Shown here: positions 16,745-24,146 of the stretch, one piece after another | How the letters are laid out: each line of letters starts with the position of its first letter | Position numbering within the stretch: position 1 is the stretch's first letter | Assembly (NCBI GenBank): GCA_035363095.1 | Contig: DAOSEK010000004.1 | Span: 1-64,000 of the forward strand | Length of the DNA stretch: 64,000 bases | DNA from: DAOSEK01 sp035363095 | GTDB lineage: Archaea > Nanobdellota > Nanobdellia > Woesearchaeales > UBA119 | Reading direction: 5' to 3' | Translations under genes and position numbers: made by a program | Notes under the pieces: generated by a model | The model's database searches: none | Seen by the model: only the letters and a program-made list of their open reading frames with translations | Told to the model about the DNA's origin: nothing

Positions 16745-17251
16745 TTGATAGTAACCTATACTGGAGAAGGAAAGGGAAAGACATCTGCTGCAATAGGTGC
16801 TGCAATAAGAGCCTTAGGAGCAAACCAAAAGGTTCTATTTGTAAATTTCTTAAAAGGCAGAGAAAGCCATGAATTTAATATATTTGAGGAATTAAAAAGC
16901 AAAGGGCTCATGCATAAATCATTTGGAATATATGATTTCGTTTCAAGTATTAACTTTGACGAACATAAAAAAAAAGTACTAGAAGGTCTTAAATTCATAA
17001 TCGAAAATCAAAACAACTATGATATGATTGTATTAGATGAAATAAATGTGGCCTGTTCACTAGGTCTTATAGGTATAGATGAAACAATCACACTCATTAA
17101 AAACCTAGATTGCTCATCAAAAGTAATAATCGCAACAGGAAGGAACGCTTCAAAAGAGCTTGAATCAATATCTGATTTAGTAAGTAAAATAGAAGAAATA
17201 AAGCATCCTTACCAAAAAGGCCAGAGTGCAAGAGTCGGACTTGATTTCTAA
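16745..17251 (+). CDS. cobO: Corrinoid adenosyltransferase
   Basis: A 168-residue CobO/BtuR-type ATP:cob(I)alamin adenosyltransferase that makes adenosylcobalamin. The P-loop GEGKGKTSAAIG is near the N-terminus, and MIVLDEINVA is the Walker-B-like strand. The C-terminal HPYQKGQSARVGLDF motif is characteristic. The start is TTG. The upstream ATGs at 16726 and 16732 run into a TGA that overlaps the TTG, so TTG with GGTC before it is the only fitting start. It supplies the cofactor of the reductase encoded just upstream, from which it is separated by an A-B repeat pair. Confidence 0.92.
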   Translation: MIVTYTGEGKGKTSAAIGAAIRALGANQKVLFVNFLKGRESHEFNIFEELKSKGLMHKSFGIYDFVSSINFDEHKKKVLEGLKFIIENQNNYDMIVLDEINVACSLGLIGIDETITLIKNLDCSSKVIIATGRNASKELESISDLVSKIEEIKHPYQKGQSARVGLDF

Positions 17252-17646
17252 AAAATCGTTATAGATAAAAAAATGTATACACTGTTTAAAACAGTATCTC
17301 CTCAATGTTTAACACAGCATCTCTTTATAATCATAGCAATAATAGTAAAGATAATAATGATTAATAAAAATAAAAAGAATAATGATTAAAAATAATCCCT
17401 TTTAAAAAAATAAATAATTCAAAAAACTAATTGAAAAATTTTAAAAAAGATTAATAATCTGTTTAACGAATTAAATAAAATAGTCAATATTCCTAACATA
17501 AATAATTCTTAGTATCTAACATAATCTCCAAACACAATCGATTAAAATCTAAGTTCATATATTTAATTATAATATCCTTACAACAGAATAATAACAATAG
17601 TATTTATGAGATAAAAGTAACATAAAAAAAGTAAAGAAATGAGAAA
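17252..17646. other. Intergenic, AT-rich, no gene seen
   Basis: Low-complexity AT sequence with AATAATGATTAA-like repeats around 17355-17392. There is no ribosome binding site, open frame or tRNA on either strand. Confidence 0.6.
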
Positions 17647-17895
17647 CTATTTAATAGTCTCAAGCATAGAAACAATGTTCCATATTTGAGTCCTTGTATA
17701 CGCAGGAATATTTGTTTCTTCTGAAAGCTCATCAAGCTTGCTTAACGCCTTATTTGCCCTAATCGTAGGAGCTTGGTTCTCTTCTAACAAAAATTTCTTA
17801 CTCTCATCCATCTTCTTCTTAATATTTTTTGGAACCGTACTATCATTAATCAACTCTTCAATTGCTGATAAAATTTCTTCAAAAGGATTTTCCAT
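17647..17895 (-). CDS. UPF0147 family protein
   Basis: An 82-residue all-helical archaeal protein of the UPF0147 family. NDSTVPKNIKKKM, IRANKALSKLDELSEE and AYTRTQIWNIVSMLE are the conserved segments. The true start is the ATG at 17895, preceded by GAGGTG. An in-frame GTG further upstream lies within that binding site. Function unknown. Its relatives often sit beside translation and transcription genes, as it does here. Confidence 0.92.
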   Translation of the reverse strand: MENPFEEILSAIEELINDSTVPKNIKKKMDESKKFLLEENQAPTIRANKALSKLDELSEETNIPAYTRTQIWNIVSMLETIK

Positions 17896-18115
17896 AAAAA
17901 TCACCTCATATTTTTTTTGCGTAAATCTAACAAAATCCTAATTTTCACATTATTTGATCTTTTAACCTATGTGAAAAAAACGGATTCACATAAACGATGA
18001 ACATTTAACTATTGGCAAGATGCCCTAGTGTATTTAAACTAGAGGGTTATTCATTCCAAAATAAATCCTAAAAACACAAAGATCAAAGCATTTGCATTAA
18101 AACCATTAAAAATTC

Positions 18116-18427
18116 TCAAACATTATCTTTTCTAATCTTCTCTATCTTCTCTTTTAGCGCCTCTTCATTTTTCTTAATAGCCGTTATTCTTGAATTAAGG
18201 ACATTAAGTTGTTTATCTAACTCCTCAATCTGTGTTTCCTTATTGCTTTTAATAATCAAATTTCCCACAATCTTATAGCTTTCTTCGCAATCTTTAAGCT
18301 CATTAAGAGCATTCTCTATCTCTGCCTTATTTTCCTGAAATGTTACCCTTTGCGAAATATTATTCTGAAGACTTTGTTCAAGTATCTGTAACTTTTCAAT
18401 ATCCTGATTTGATTTCTCCATATCCAT
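18116..18427 (-). CDS. pfdB: Prefoldin subunit beta
   Basis: A 103-residue beta prefoldin: N-terminal helix, short beta hairpin region around SYKIVGNLIIKSNKE, and C-terminal helix, the coiled-coil tentacles that hand unfolded proteins to the thermosome. Leucines and charged residues follow heptads in both arms. Length is slightly below the usual 115-120. It is the last gene of the eL37A-rpoP-pcc1 cluster, a conserved archaeal order, which supports the call. Confidence 0.9.
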   Translation of the reverse strand: MDMEKSNQDIEKLQILEQSLQNNISQRVTFQENKAEIENALNELKDCEESYKIVGNLIIKSNKETQIEELDKQLNVLNSRITAIKKNEEALKEKIEKIRKDNV

Positions 18428-18477
18428 TTTTCAATCTGCATTAACAAAAATCTTGAATATCTTCACCATTAATCTAT

Positions 18478-18708
18478 TTACGGTTTTTCCCTAGCTTTCT
18501 CACATATAATGAGATTTTTTGAAATTGAATTAAGTAATGCTCTAAGTGCACTGGAATCTTTTGCTTCTATACAAAAAACTACCTTGTCTTCTTCCTTTCT
18601 AATGACATAAGAACCCCTGTTATTAGTAAGCACCTTGTCTTCAGGTTCAAAAATCTTAACAATCTCATCAACATCATCAAAAACTGTGATAGTTGCTTTT
18701 GTTATCAT
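18478..18708 (-). CDS. pcc1: KEOPS complex subunit Pcc1
   Basis: A 76-residue Pcc1-like protein, the dimerisation subunit of KEOPS, which makes t6A at position 37 of ANN-decoding tRNAs with Kae1, Bud32 and Cgi121. It has the small alpha-beta pattern with ALRALLNSISKNL in the last helix. I start it at ATG 18708. The frame extends upstream, but that extension overlaps rpoP and is not protein-like. The position between rpoP and prefoldin beta is the standard archaeal context. Sua5, which makes the substrate, is at 39486. Confidence 0.88.
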   Translation of the reverse strand: MITKATITVFDDVDEIVKIFEPEDKVLTNNRGSYVIRKEEDKVVFCIEAKDSSALRALLNSISKNLIICEKAREKP

Positions 18709-18724
18709 TTTTAGTATTATTACA

Positions 18725-18862
18725 TTATATAGCCTTAACTGTTGTATTTCTAGTTCTTGGCTTAAATAAAATCTTTCCACCACAATATGGACATCTTACT
18801 CTCTTTCGAATAAGATTTGAATCGATATCTTTCCCACAAGAAAAGCACTTATATGCTACCAT
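18725..18862 (-). CDS. rpoP: RNA polymerase subunit P (Rpo12)
   Basis: A 45-residue zinc-ribbon subunit of archaeal RNA polymerase, homologous to eukaryotic Rpb12. It reads MVAYKCFSCGKDID at the start, with a second CPYCGG pair and the conserved ILFKPR segment near the end. The start overlaps the end of the eL37A gene by 14 bases. It is an obligatory assembly subunit. Confidence 0.95.
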   Translation of the reverse strand: MVAYKCFSCGKDIDSNLIRKRVRCPYCGGKILFKPRTRNTTVKAI

Positions 18863-19103
18863 TTTTGCTACCTCTTAGACCAACTGAAGGTTTTATATCC
18901 ATAGTATACGCCTTAGATGTAAAAACTTTACCACATTTCTCGCATTTCCAGATTCCTGCGCACTCCCTTTTAACCTTTTCATAATGGCAAAAAGGGCACT
19001 TATAACTCTTTTTGACAAGCCTTTCAATCTCATCAACTTTCTTTCTTACGGTCTTGCCGTATCTCACTCCAAATCTTTTAGATGGACCGTTAGTTTTTTT
19101 CAT
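18849..19103 (-). CDS. rpl37ae: Large ribosomal subunit protein eL37A (L37Ae)
   Basis: An 84-residue zinc-ribbon ribosomal protein. RFGVRYGKTVRKKV at the N-terminus and two CxxC pairs (CPFCHY and CEKCGKVF) are diagnostic, and the last third (KAYTMDIKPS) also fits. The start is preceded by AAGGTGATTA. First protein gene of the cluster, just after tRNA-Pro on the same strand. Confidence 0.96.
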   Translation of the reverse strand: MKKTNGPSKRFGVRYGKTVRKKVDEIERLVKKSYKCPFCHYEKVKRECAGIWKCEKCGKVFTSKAYTMDIKPSVGLRGSKNGSI

Positions 19104-19121
19104 ACATTAATCACCTTAAAT

Positions 19122-19196
19122 TGAGGCTGCCCGGATTCGAACCGGGGTCTCAAGCTCCCAAAGCTCAAAGGCTAGACCAGGCTACCCCACAGCCCC
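19122..19196 (-). tRNA. tRNA-Pro (anticodon TGG)
   Basis: Reverse-strand cloverleaf: acceptor GGGGCTG/CAGCCTC with one G-T pair, discriminator A, anticodon stem TGAGC/GCTTG with loop TTTGGGA giving TGG, and T arm CCCGG-TTCGAAT-CCGGG. It lies only 18 bp upstream of the eL37A gene, so the two may share a transcript. Confidence 0.94.
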
Positions 19197-19474
19197 ATTA
19201 ATATGAGTTTATATTACTGGTGTTTTGGGTGCGTATTTAAATATTTTGTTTGAAAATGCTAAAATTCACTTAAAAAACCTTAATAAATCCATTCAAACCA
19301 AACTTAATTACAAACAAAATGCCTAAAAATCTCTATACTCCTCATTTCAATACCATTTCAAATCAAACTTACTAAAATTCTTTTTATCAAACTAAATACG
19401 AATCATTAAACTACATTCAAATACATCCAGAATCCCTCCATTTAAAAAACTAACCAATTAAAAAAAAATAGTTT

Positions 19475-19609
19475 ATTAATAGAAAAGGATACCTTGCGTT
19501 TCAACACGAGGACTTGGTACGCTTTTTTGTAATCAACAACCTCGCTTTAATGTAGCGCATGCTTTTATATTACCAACATACCTCGCCCTTTAGGGCGAGG
19601 TTGTTGATT
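19475..19609 (-). repeat. Repeat B copy 4 (solo, next to C copy 2)
   Basis: Full-length B with the perfect inner and outer hairpins (CTCGCCCTTTAGGGCGAG). C copy 2 follows immediately. Confidence 0.9.
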
Positions 19610-19610
19610 T

Positions 19611-19675
19611 AAAAGCTCACAATATGAGATTTGTTAGGATTTAATACCCTGCATGTTAGTGTGAGATTTTCAATT
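19611..19675. repeat. Repeat C copy 2
   Basis: Ends AAAAGCTCAC and GTGAGATTTTCAAT are inverted. The inside shares GAGATTTGTTAGG and TTTAATACCC with C copy 1. Confidence 0.75.
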
Positions 19676-20010
19676 ACTTCTTCTAAAGATTGGACTACTT
19701 AATAACTGTGGAACATTTCATTCAAAAAAAAGGTTGTTTTTTATTAATTTTACAAAAAATTAGACTATTTCTTATTTTTAAATATAAATGCCCTTATAAA
19801 ATTTTAAAAAATTCCCTAAATTAACTGATTTACCTCTCTTATGGCACTTAAATTAATTAAAACCTTCTAATAAAGAGATCTTTACAAAATTAGATAGGCT
19901 AAAATTGATATTCTTATAAATTTTAGCGCTTTTCTCAAAAGATATAACATTCACTTGATTATTTAAACTTACTCCTCTATAAAATCCTCAAATTTCAGCG
20001 AATTAAATAG
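19676..20010. other. Intergenic, AT-rich, no gene seen
   Basis: Spacer between C copy 2 and the TFE promoter. I see no open frame with a start signal and no RNA gene. Confidence 0.55.
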
Positions 20011-20015
20011 AAACA

Positions 20016-20025
20016 TTTATAAAAG
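20016..20025 (+). promoter_or_regulatory. Probable TATA box of the TFE gene
   Basis: TTTATAAAAG about 75 bases before the start codon, leaving a leader of about 50 bases that carries an inverted repeat. Confidence 0.5.
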
Positions 20026-20050
20026 AATAATTCTAGATAAATAAGAGTCT

Positions 20051-20086
20051 GAAAATGTTTCAATGTTTTTTGAAGCGAAACATTTC
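20051..20086 (+). promoter_or_regulatory. Inverted repeat in the TFE leader
   Basis: GAAAATGTTTC and GAAACATTTC are inverted around a 15-base loop, between the TATA box and the GGTGAT ribosome binding site. It could be an operator or an mRNA hairpin. Confidence 0.5.
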
Positions 20087-20098
20087 TGTTGGTGATTT

Positions 20099-20611
20099 AT
20101 GAAATTAACTCAAAGCTTTATAGAGAGGGTAGTAGCCGAGTCTTGTGGCAATGACGTGATTGCATTAGTTAGATTTTTAAAAGGAAAAGAAAAGGTTTCA
20201 GAATTCATAATCGCCGAGGCTATAAAAGAGCCAATTAATTCTTTAAGAAATATGCTTTACAGGCTTCAAAAAGTAAATCTGGTTGATTTCAGCAGGAAAA
20301 AAGACAAAAAGAAAGGGTGGTATATTTACTACTGGACTTTTAGACCCGATAATATTAAATGGCTTTTCAAGAAAGTAAAAGAAGAACAACTCGAAAGACT
20401 TAATTCTAGGCTTGAAAGAGAAAAGAACAATCAATTTTATTCTTGCCAAACAAAGTGTATGAGGCTTGATTTTGACCAAGTTGCAAATTTTAACTTTAAA
20501 TGCCCTGAATGTGGGGAGATTATGTATGAATCAGATAATAGTAAAAGCATAAAAGAAATTGAAAGTAAAATTAAAGAACTAAAAGCAGAAATCAAAAAAG
20601 TTGAAGACTAA
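20099..20611 (+). CDS. tfe: Transcription initiation factor E subunit alpha (TFE)
   Basis: A 170-residue TFE alpha. The N-terminal winged helix (residues 1-85) includes ISLRNMLYRL-like sequence and the family wing KKGWYIYYW. A linking helix (LKLRLEREK-like) leads to a zinc ribbon with CQTKC and CPECGE. It helps open promoters with TBP, TFB and RNA polymerase. Full length. The GGTGAT ribosome binding site lies three bases before the ATG. It is monocistronic and divergent from the eL37A cluster. Confidence 0.94.
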   Translation: MKLTQSFIERVVAESCGNDVIALVRFLKGKEKVSEFIIAEAIKEPINSLRNMLYRLQKVNLVDFSRKKDKKKGWYIYYWTFRPDNIKWLFKKVKEEQLERLNSRLEREKNNQFYSCQTKCMRLDFDQVANFNFKCPECGEIMYESDNSKSIKEIESKIKELKAEIKKVED

Positions 20612-20696
20612 TCCCCAAATAACAATCTTACACCATTTTAAAATCAGTATAAAAACTATATTCTACCTAAAAATCAGTATTTGATTATAAAACAAT

Positions 20697-21626
20697 TCAT
20701 TTTCTTGGAACAAAAAGCCACTTATAAGACCTTCTCATCTCTTCAGCAAAAATACCAGGTGGATAAATTCCCATCTCTGAAATAATCCCGCTTATCAAAT
20801 CTGGATCCACTTTCTCAAAAATCTCGTTATGTATACTTACCCCTTTAGGAGCAGAAGGCCAATATTCCTCTTTTGGTCTTTTCTCAATATTTATTTCATA
20901 ACCAAAAATGCTCTTAGGATCAAATTTCCAAGAATCCGTACATACATAAACTGGAACATCATAAAGTTTAGCAACCTCTGCAAACATCTCGCTTCCTATC
21001 TTATTTATAACCTTTCCAGTTGAAGAGATAGCATCAGCTCCAATTAGCATCATATCTGCAGCTTTAATAGCTTGTCTAGCTGCAGAATCTACAAAATATT
21101 TTATAGCAATCCCTTGCTTTGAAAGCTCTCTAGCAGTAATTCTACCTTGTAAAAATGGTCTTGTCTCTGTGATATATACAGAAAATCGTTTATTATTTTT
21201 TTTAGCAAGCTTTAAAATCTGGGTTACAGTGGAAGAATGACAATGGGTATAGATGACTTGACCATTCTTTATCTTTCTTTCCCCAATACTTGAAATAATC
21301 TCATCTGACCTTTCAAAATGTTTTATCACTTCATCTTTTCTTTTCTCAAAAATAGCCACTATTTCCGCAATATCATAATTTGTTATATGAATATTATGAA
21401 GCATATAATTTAAAGAATTATCCATCGCTGGTTCAGTAGGTCTTGTAGCAAGAAGTGCCTTTCTGGCAGATAAAAGCATCTTCCAAAAATTCTTTTTATC
21501 CTTAGTCTTTGAATTTTTTTTAGCATAATAACAAAACGCAATAGTGGCATTGATAGCAACTGCAGTAGCCCCTTGAATTTTGATGCTTTTTATATCTTTA
21601 ATAGTTTTATCAAAAAGATCTTGCAT
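20697..21626 (-). CDS. Ribose-1,5-bisphosphate isomerase
   Basis: A 309-residue member of the eIF2B-like sugar-phosphate isomerase family, of the type that converts ribose 1,5-bisphosphate to ribulose 1,5-bisphosphate. The N-terminal KIQGATAVAINATIAF, TRPTEPAM and central MLIGADAISSTGKVINKIG segments match the archaeal enzyme. The tail YPPGIFAEEM is typical. It works with the AMP phosphorylase encoded at 4270. RuBisCO, the third enzyme, is not in this window. A regulatory eIF2B homologue is less likely given the C-terminal motif. Confidence 0.88.
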   Translation of the reverse strand: MQDLFDKTIKDIKSIKIQGATAVAINATIAFCYYAKKNSKTKDKKNFWKMLLSARKALLATRPTEPAMDNSLNYMLHNIHITNYDIAEIVAIFEKRKDEVIKHFERSDEIISSIGERKIKNGQVIYTHCHSSTVTQILKLAKKNNKRFSVYITETRPFLQGRITARELSKQGIAIKYFVDSAARQAIKAADMMLIGADAISSTGKVINKIGSEMFAEVAKLYDVPVYVCTDSWKFDPKSIFGYEINIEKRPKEEYWPSAPKGVSIHNEIFEKVDPDLISGIISEMGIYPPGIFAEEMRRSYKWLFVPRK

Positions 21627-21688
21627 TTTACAAAAAACCCCCTTTAAGCAACAATAAAAAATCTAAAAGAAAAAAAACAAAGAAAAAC

Positions 21689-21910
21689 TTATTTCTTCTT
21701 CTTTGACTTAAGCATCTTAGTTTGTGTCTCTTCGGCCTTTGCAATGTTTCTCATCCAGCGTAACTGGTTTTGTTCCATTTTCTCAAGCCTTCTATCCACA
21801 ACTACAAGCATCCTTAAGGCAAATACTATTGCAAGCAATATTCCTACAACAACAGCTAAAGTAATCTTGACCATAAGGAGGTCCCCTGCCAAACTCTCTA
21901 AAGTTACCAT
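21689..21910 (-). CDS. Small single-pass membrane protein, unknown
   Basis: A 73-residue protein with one strong membrane helix at about residues 14-38 (ITLAVVVGILLAIVFALRML) and a basic, probably cytoplasmic C-terminal helix rich in Lys, Gln and Glu. The ATG at 21910 follows a clear GAGGTGG ribosome binding site, which also rules out the upstream in-frame GTG. It is 62 bp upstream of the ribose-1,5-bisphosphate isomerase gene on the same strand. No family is recognised. Confidence 0.65.
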   Translation of the reverse strand: MVTLESLAGDLLMVKITLAVVVGILLAIVFALRMLVVVDRRLEKMEQNQLRWMRNIAKAEETQTKMLKSKKKK

Positions 21911-22014
21911 TAATACCACCTCTTAATTATAAGTAACATTATCTTGAATTATTTAAATACTTTTTGTTTTTATTCTTGTTATCAATGCAAAGTATAACCA
22001 AAAAGAGTCAAAAA

Positions 22015-22170
22015 CGAAAAATCTCATCATAAATGTTTAGTTATCTTGCTAGATAATTAAAGGTTAATCTTTTAGTGAAAATGTGAATGTTTTTTAAGTT
22101 ATCTTTACTAAGTCATCTCTTATTAATTAGGGTCAAAATATCAAATTATGTAAAATTTGCTGGATTTCAC
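22015..22170 (+). repeat. Repeat A copy 7 (subfamily with internal extension)
   Basis: Diverged A copy with ATCTTGCTAGATAATTAA in place of the second palindrome and about 30 extra bases in the middle, features it shares with copy 8. Confidence 0.7.
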
Positions 22171-22254
22171 AAAAAAAAGAATTGATACACACCTTAAAAA
22201 CAATCAATCTTAAGAAAGATTTAAGAAAAATAACAAACATAAAAAAGAGATAAT

Positions 22255-22320
22255 CTATTTATTAGTCCTTCTCCTTCTTTTCAAGGCCTTCATTTTCTTT
22301 CTTTGCCATTTCCATCTCAT
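22255..22320 (-). CDS. rpl41e: Large ribosomal subunit protein eL41
   Basis: A 21-residue, almost wholly basic single helix, MRWKWQRKKMKALKRRRR and three more residues. It matches the pattern of eL41 (MRxKWxKKRxRRLKRKRR), the smallest ribosomal protein, which bridges the two subunits. The frame stays open upstream to 22458, but AAAGGTCAG lies directly before this ATG and the upstream part has no family match. Genes this short are usually missed. Confidence 0.8.
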   Translation of the reverse strand: MRWKWQRKKMKALKRRRRTNK

Positions 22321-22526
22321 CTGACCTTTCTTTTTCCATCTTCTTGAACTTCTCTTCATATTAACCTTGACCTTTGTATTGTGATTATTTTGTGGATTAA
22401 TCTTTAGTTTAAAAACCTTTTGCAAAATTACTGTTCGTATAATGCCAAATAAACTCATTTAACCCAAAAGTGTATTTTAGCAAGTTTTAAAAATAAAACC
22501 TATCTCCAAGCAACTTCTGATCAAAA

Positions 22527-23135
22527 ATGGAACAAACACATGATATTTCAAAACACATATCCGAACATATATCCAAATATGCAAATAATCTCTTCTCTGA
22601 TGAAATTCATCATCAGACAAATTCACCAACACTAGACCCTAACGACATTTCAGCAAATCTAATTTATCAGGATTATATCTCCTTTCTAAAAAACAGCATA
22701 AAAAATTACATCGTAATAACCCTACTAGGAAGATTAAACGAAATATTTGGAAAAACACAAATAGCCGATGATTATTTAGAATCTAAAAAGGAAATTCAGT
22801 TCCCTTATTTTTACACAAAAGGACATAACTTCATGCCCGATTTAGAAAAAATATCATTTGCCCCAAGCACTTTAATTCCTATAAATCCAAACGATTCAAA
22901 CCCCGAAAACTACTCCCAAATTCTAAATACTTTAAAAGAATGCTTAGATTATAAAAATAATCCCACAAGTGCAGATCAAATTTTTCAACTGCTCAATAGC
23001 TTCTATGTCCTAATCGACAACCAAAAAAATGAAATAAACTCTGATTCAAAAGAAACAATTGATAAAACTCTACATTTATTTGAAACCCATTATGCTAAGC
23101 TAAATGGGCAGAATCTTGATAATGGACGCGTATAA
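22527..23135 (+). CDS. Hypothetical protein, unknown
   Basis: A 202-residue soluble protein, rich in Asn, Asp and Lys, mainly helical with a proline-containing loop (STLIPINPNDSNPEN) in the middle. There is no signal peptide, membrane helix or recognised motif. A low-complexity His/Ser start (HISKHISEHISK-like) precedes the body. It stands alone between eL41 and tRNA-Leu. Confidence 0.5.
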   Translation: MEQTHDISKHISEHISKYANNLFSDEIHHQTNSPTLDPNDISANLIYQDYISFLKNSIKNYIVITLLGRLNEIFGKTQIADDYLESKKEIQFPYFYTKGHNFMPDLEKISFAPSTLIPINPNDSNPENYSQILNTLKECLDYKNNPTSADQIFQLLNSFYVLIDNQKNEINSDSKETIDKTLHLFETHYAKLNGQNLDNGRV

Positions 23136-23370
23136 AAGTTATTAAAAAAGATATTTATGTGTCCTTAAAAATAGCTAAGTATTATGAACAGCTACTCATT
23201 ATGTTTAGGAATTGAGTTCAAAATAGAATAAGTATATATGCCAAAAAAAAGCATCCCAAAAAACCTCACATCCTGAATTTATGCGGGTCATCTAGTGCCA
23301 ACATACTAGGTTCTGTAGTACAGCAAGCAACGTTTACAAAACTTTTATAAACGATCTTAAATTTCAAACC

Positions 23371-23382
23371 TTAAATATATGA
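23371..23382 (+). promoter_or_regulatory. Probable TATA box of tRNA-Leu
   Basis: CTTAAATATATG about 30 bases before the tRNA 5' end. The stretch 23136-23370 before it shows no gene, though 23270-23335 is richer in G+C than its surroundings. Confidence 0.5.
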
Positions 23383-23408
23383 CCATCATCAATAGCTACT
23401 ATCTATTT

Positions 23409-23494
23409 GTGGGGGTTGCCAAGCTAGGTCAAAGGCGCAGGACTTAAGATCCTGTCTCTAAGTGAGTTCGTGGGTTCAAATCCCATCCCCCACA
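23409..23494 (+). tRNA. tRNA-Leu (anticodon TAA)
   Basis: Acceptor GTGGGGG/CCCCCAC with discriminator A, D stem GCC/GGC, anticodon stem CAGGA/TCCTG with loop CTTAAGA giving TAA, a long class II variable arm of about 15 bases, and T arm GTGGG-TTCAAAT-CCCAT. Confidence 0.95.
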
Positions 23495-23709
23495 TTTTTT
23501 TTAAAAACTTTCCTCTTCATACTTCTCTTTTTATAATCACTGTTTATTGCTCTTTCTTAGATAATCCTTTTTTTACAAATTCTCTCAAATAAATTATCTT
23601 TCAAAATTCACCTTTTACAACTCTTCGTTTAGAGATCATCGTTCACAATTCATAGTTTATAAATCACCCTTTACAAATATTCTTTCATACTTCTTCTTTA
23701 AAAAAAAAC

Positions 23710-24098
23710 TAAAAATCGCAATTTGTAGAATAGCACTCTAAATGACATTTAATGACATTTACAATGACATACATAACAACACTTAGAACAACATTCAAAA
23801 TAAAACCCAAAATAAAACCCAANNNNNNNNNNNNNNNNNNNNNNNNNNNNNNNNNNNNNNNNNNNNNNNNNNNNNNNNNNNNNNNNNNNNNNNNNNNNNN
23901 NNNNNNNNNNNNNNNNNNNNNNAATCGCACCTTGTATGATACTCATAACAAAACTTAGAAACAATTAGCAAAACAATCCTTATAAAAAAATTCATAATAA
24001 TATTTAGAACAACATCCAAAATAAACCGCAAAAAAAACTCCAAAATCGCACCTTGTATGATACTCATAACAAAACTTAGAAACAATTAGCAAAACAAT
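23710..24098. repeat. Tandem repeat of about 121 bp spanning the assembly gap
   Basis: AATCGCACCTTGTATGATAC begins at 23923 and again at 24044, each copy followed by CATAACAAAACTTAGAAACA. A diverged copy begins before the gap (AATCGCAATTTGTAGAATAG at about 23713). TTAGAACAACATyCAAAATAAA also recurs on both sides. The true number of units is hidden by the gap. Confidence 0.8.
23823..23922. other. Assembly gap (100 N)
   Basis: Exactly 100 undefined bases, a standard scaffold spacer, placed inside the tandem repeat. The real length is unknown. Confidence 0.98.
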
Positions 24099-24146
24099 AC
24101 TTTTTTAAACCCCCAAAAAAATAATATAATAATAGAGTGGTCTTAA

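Noticed and set aside
22255..22458. 67-residue version of the eL41 frame
   Set aside because: The upstream 46 codons have no family match. A good ribosome binding site lies directly before the shorter eL41 start.
23749..24085. Hydrophobic minus-strand frames across the N gap
   Set aside because: They run through undefined bases and a tandem array and have no start signal. Kept only as a remark in the findings.
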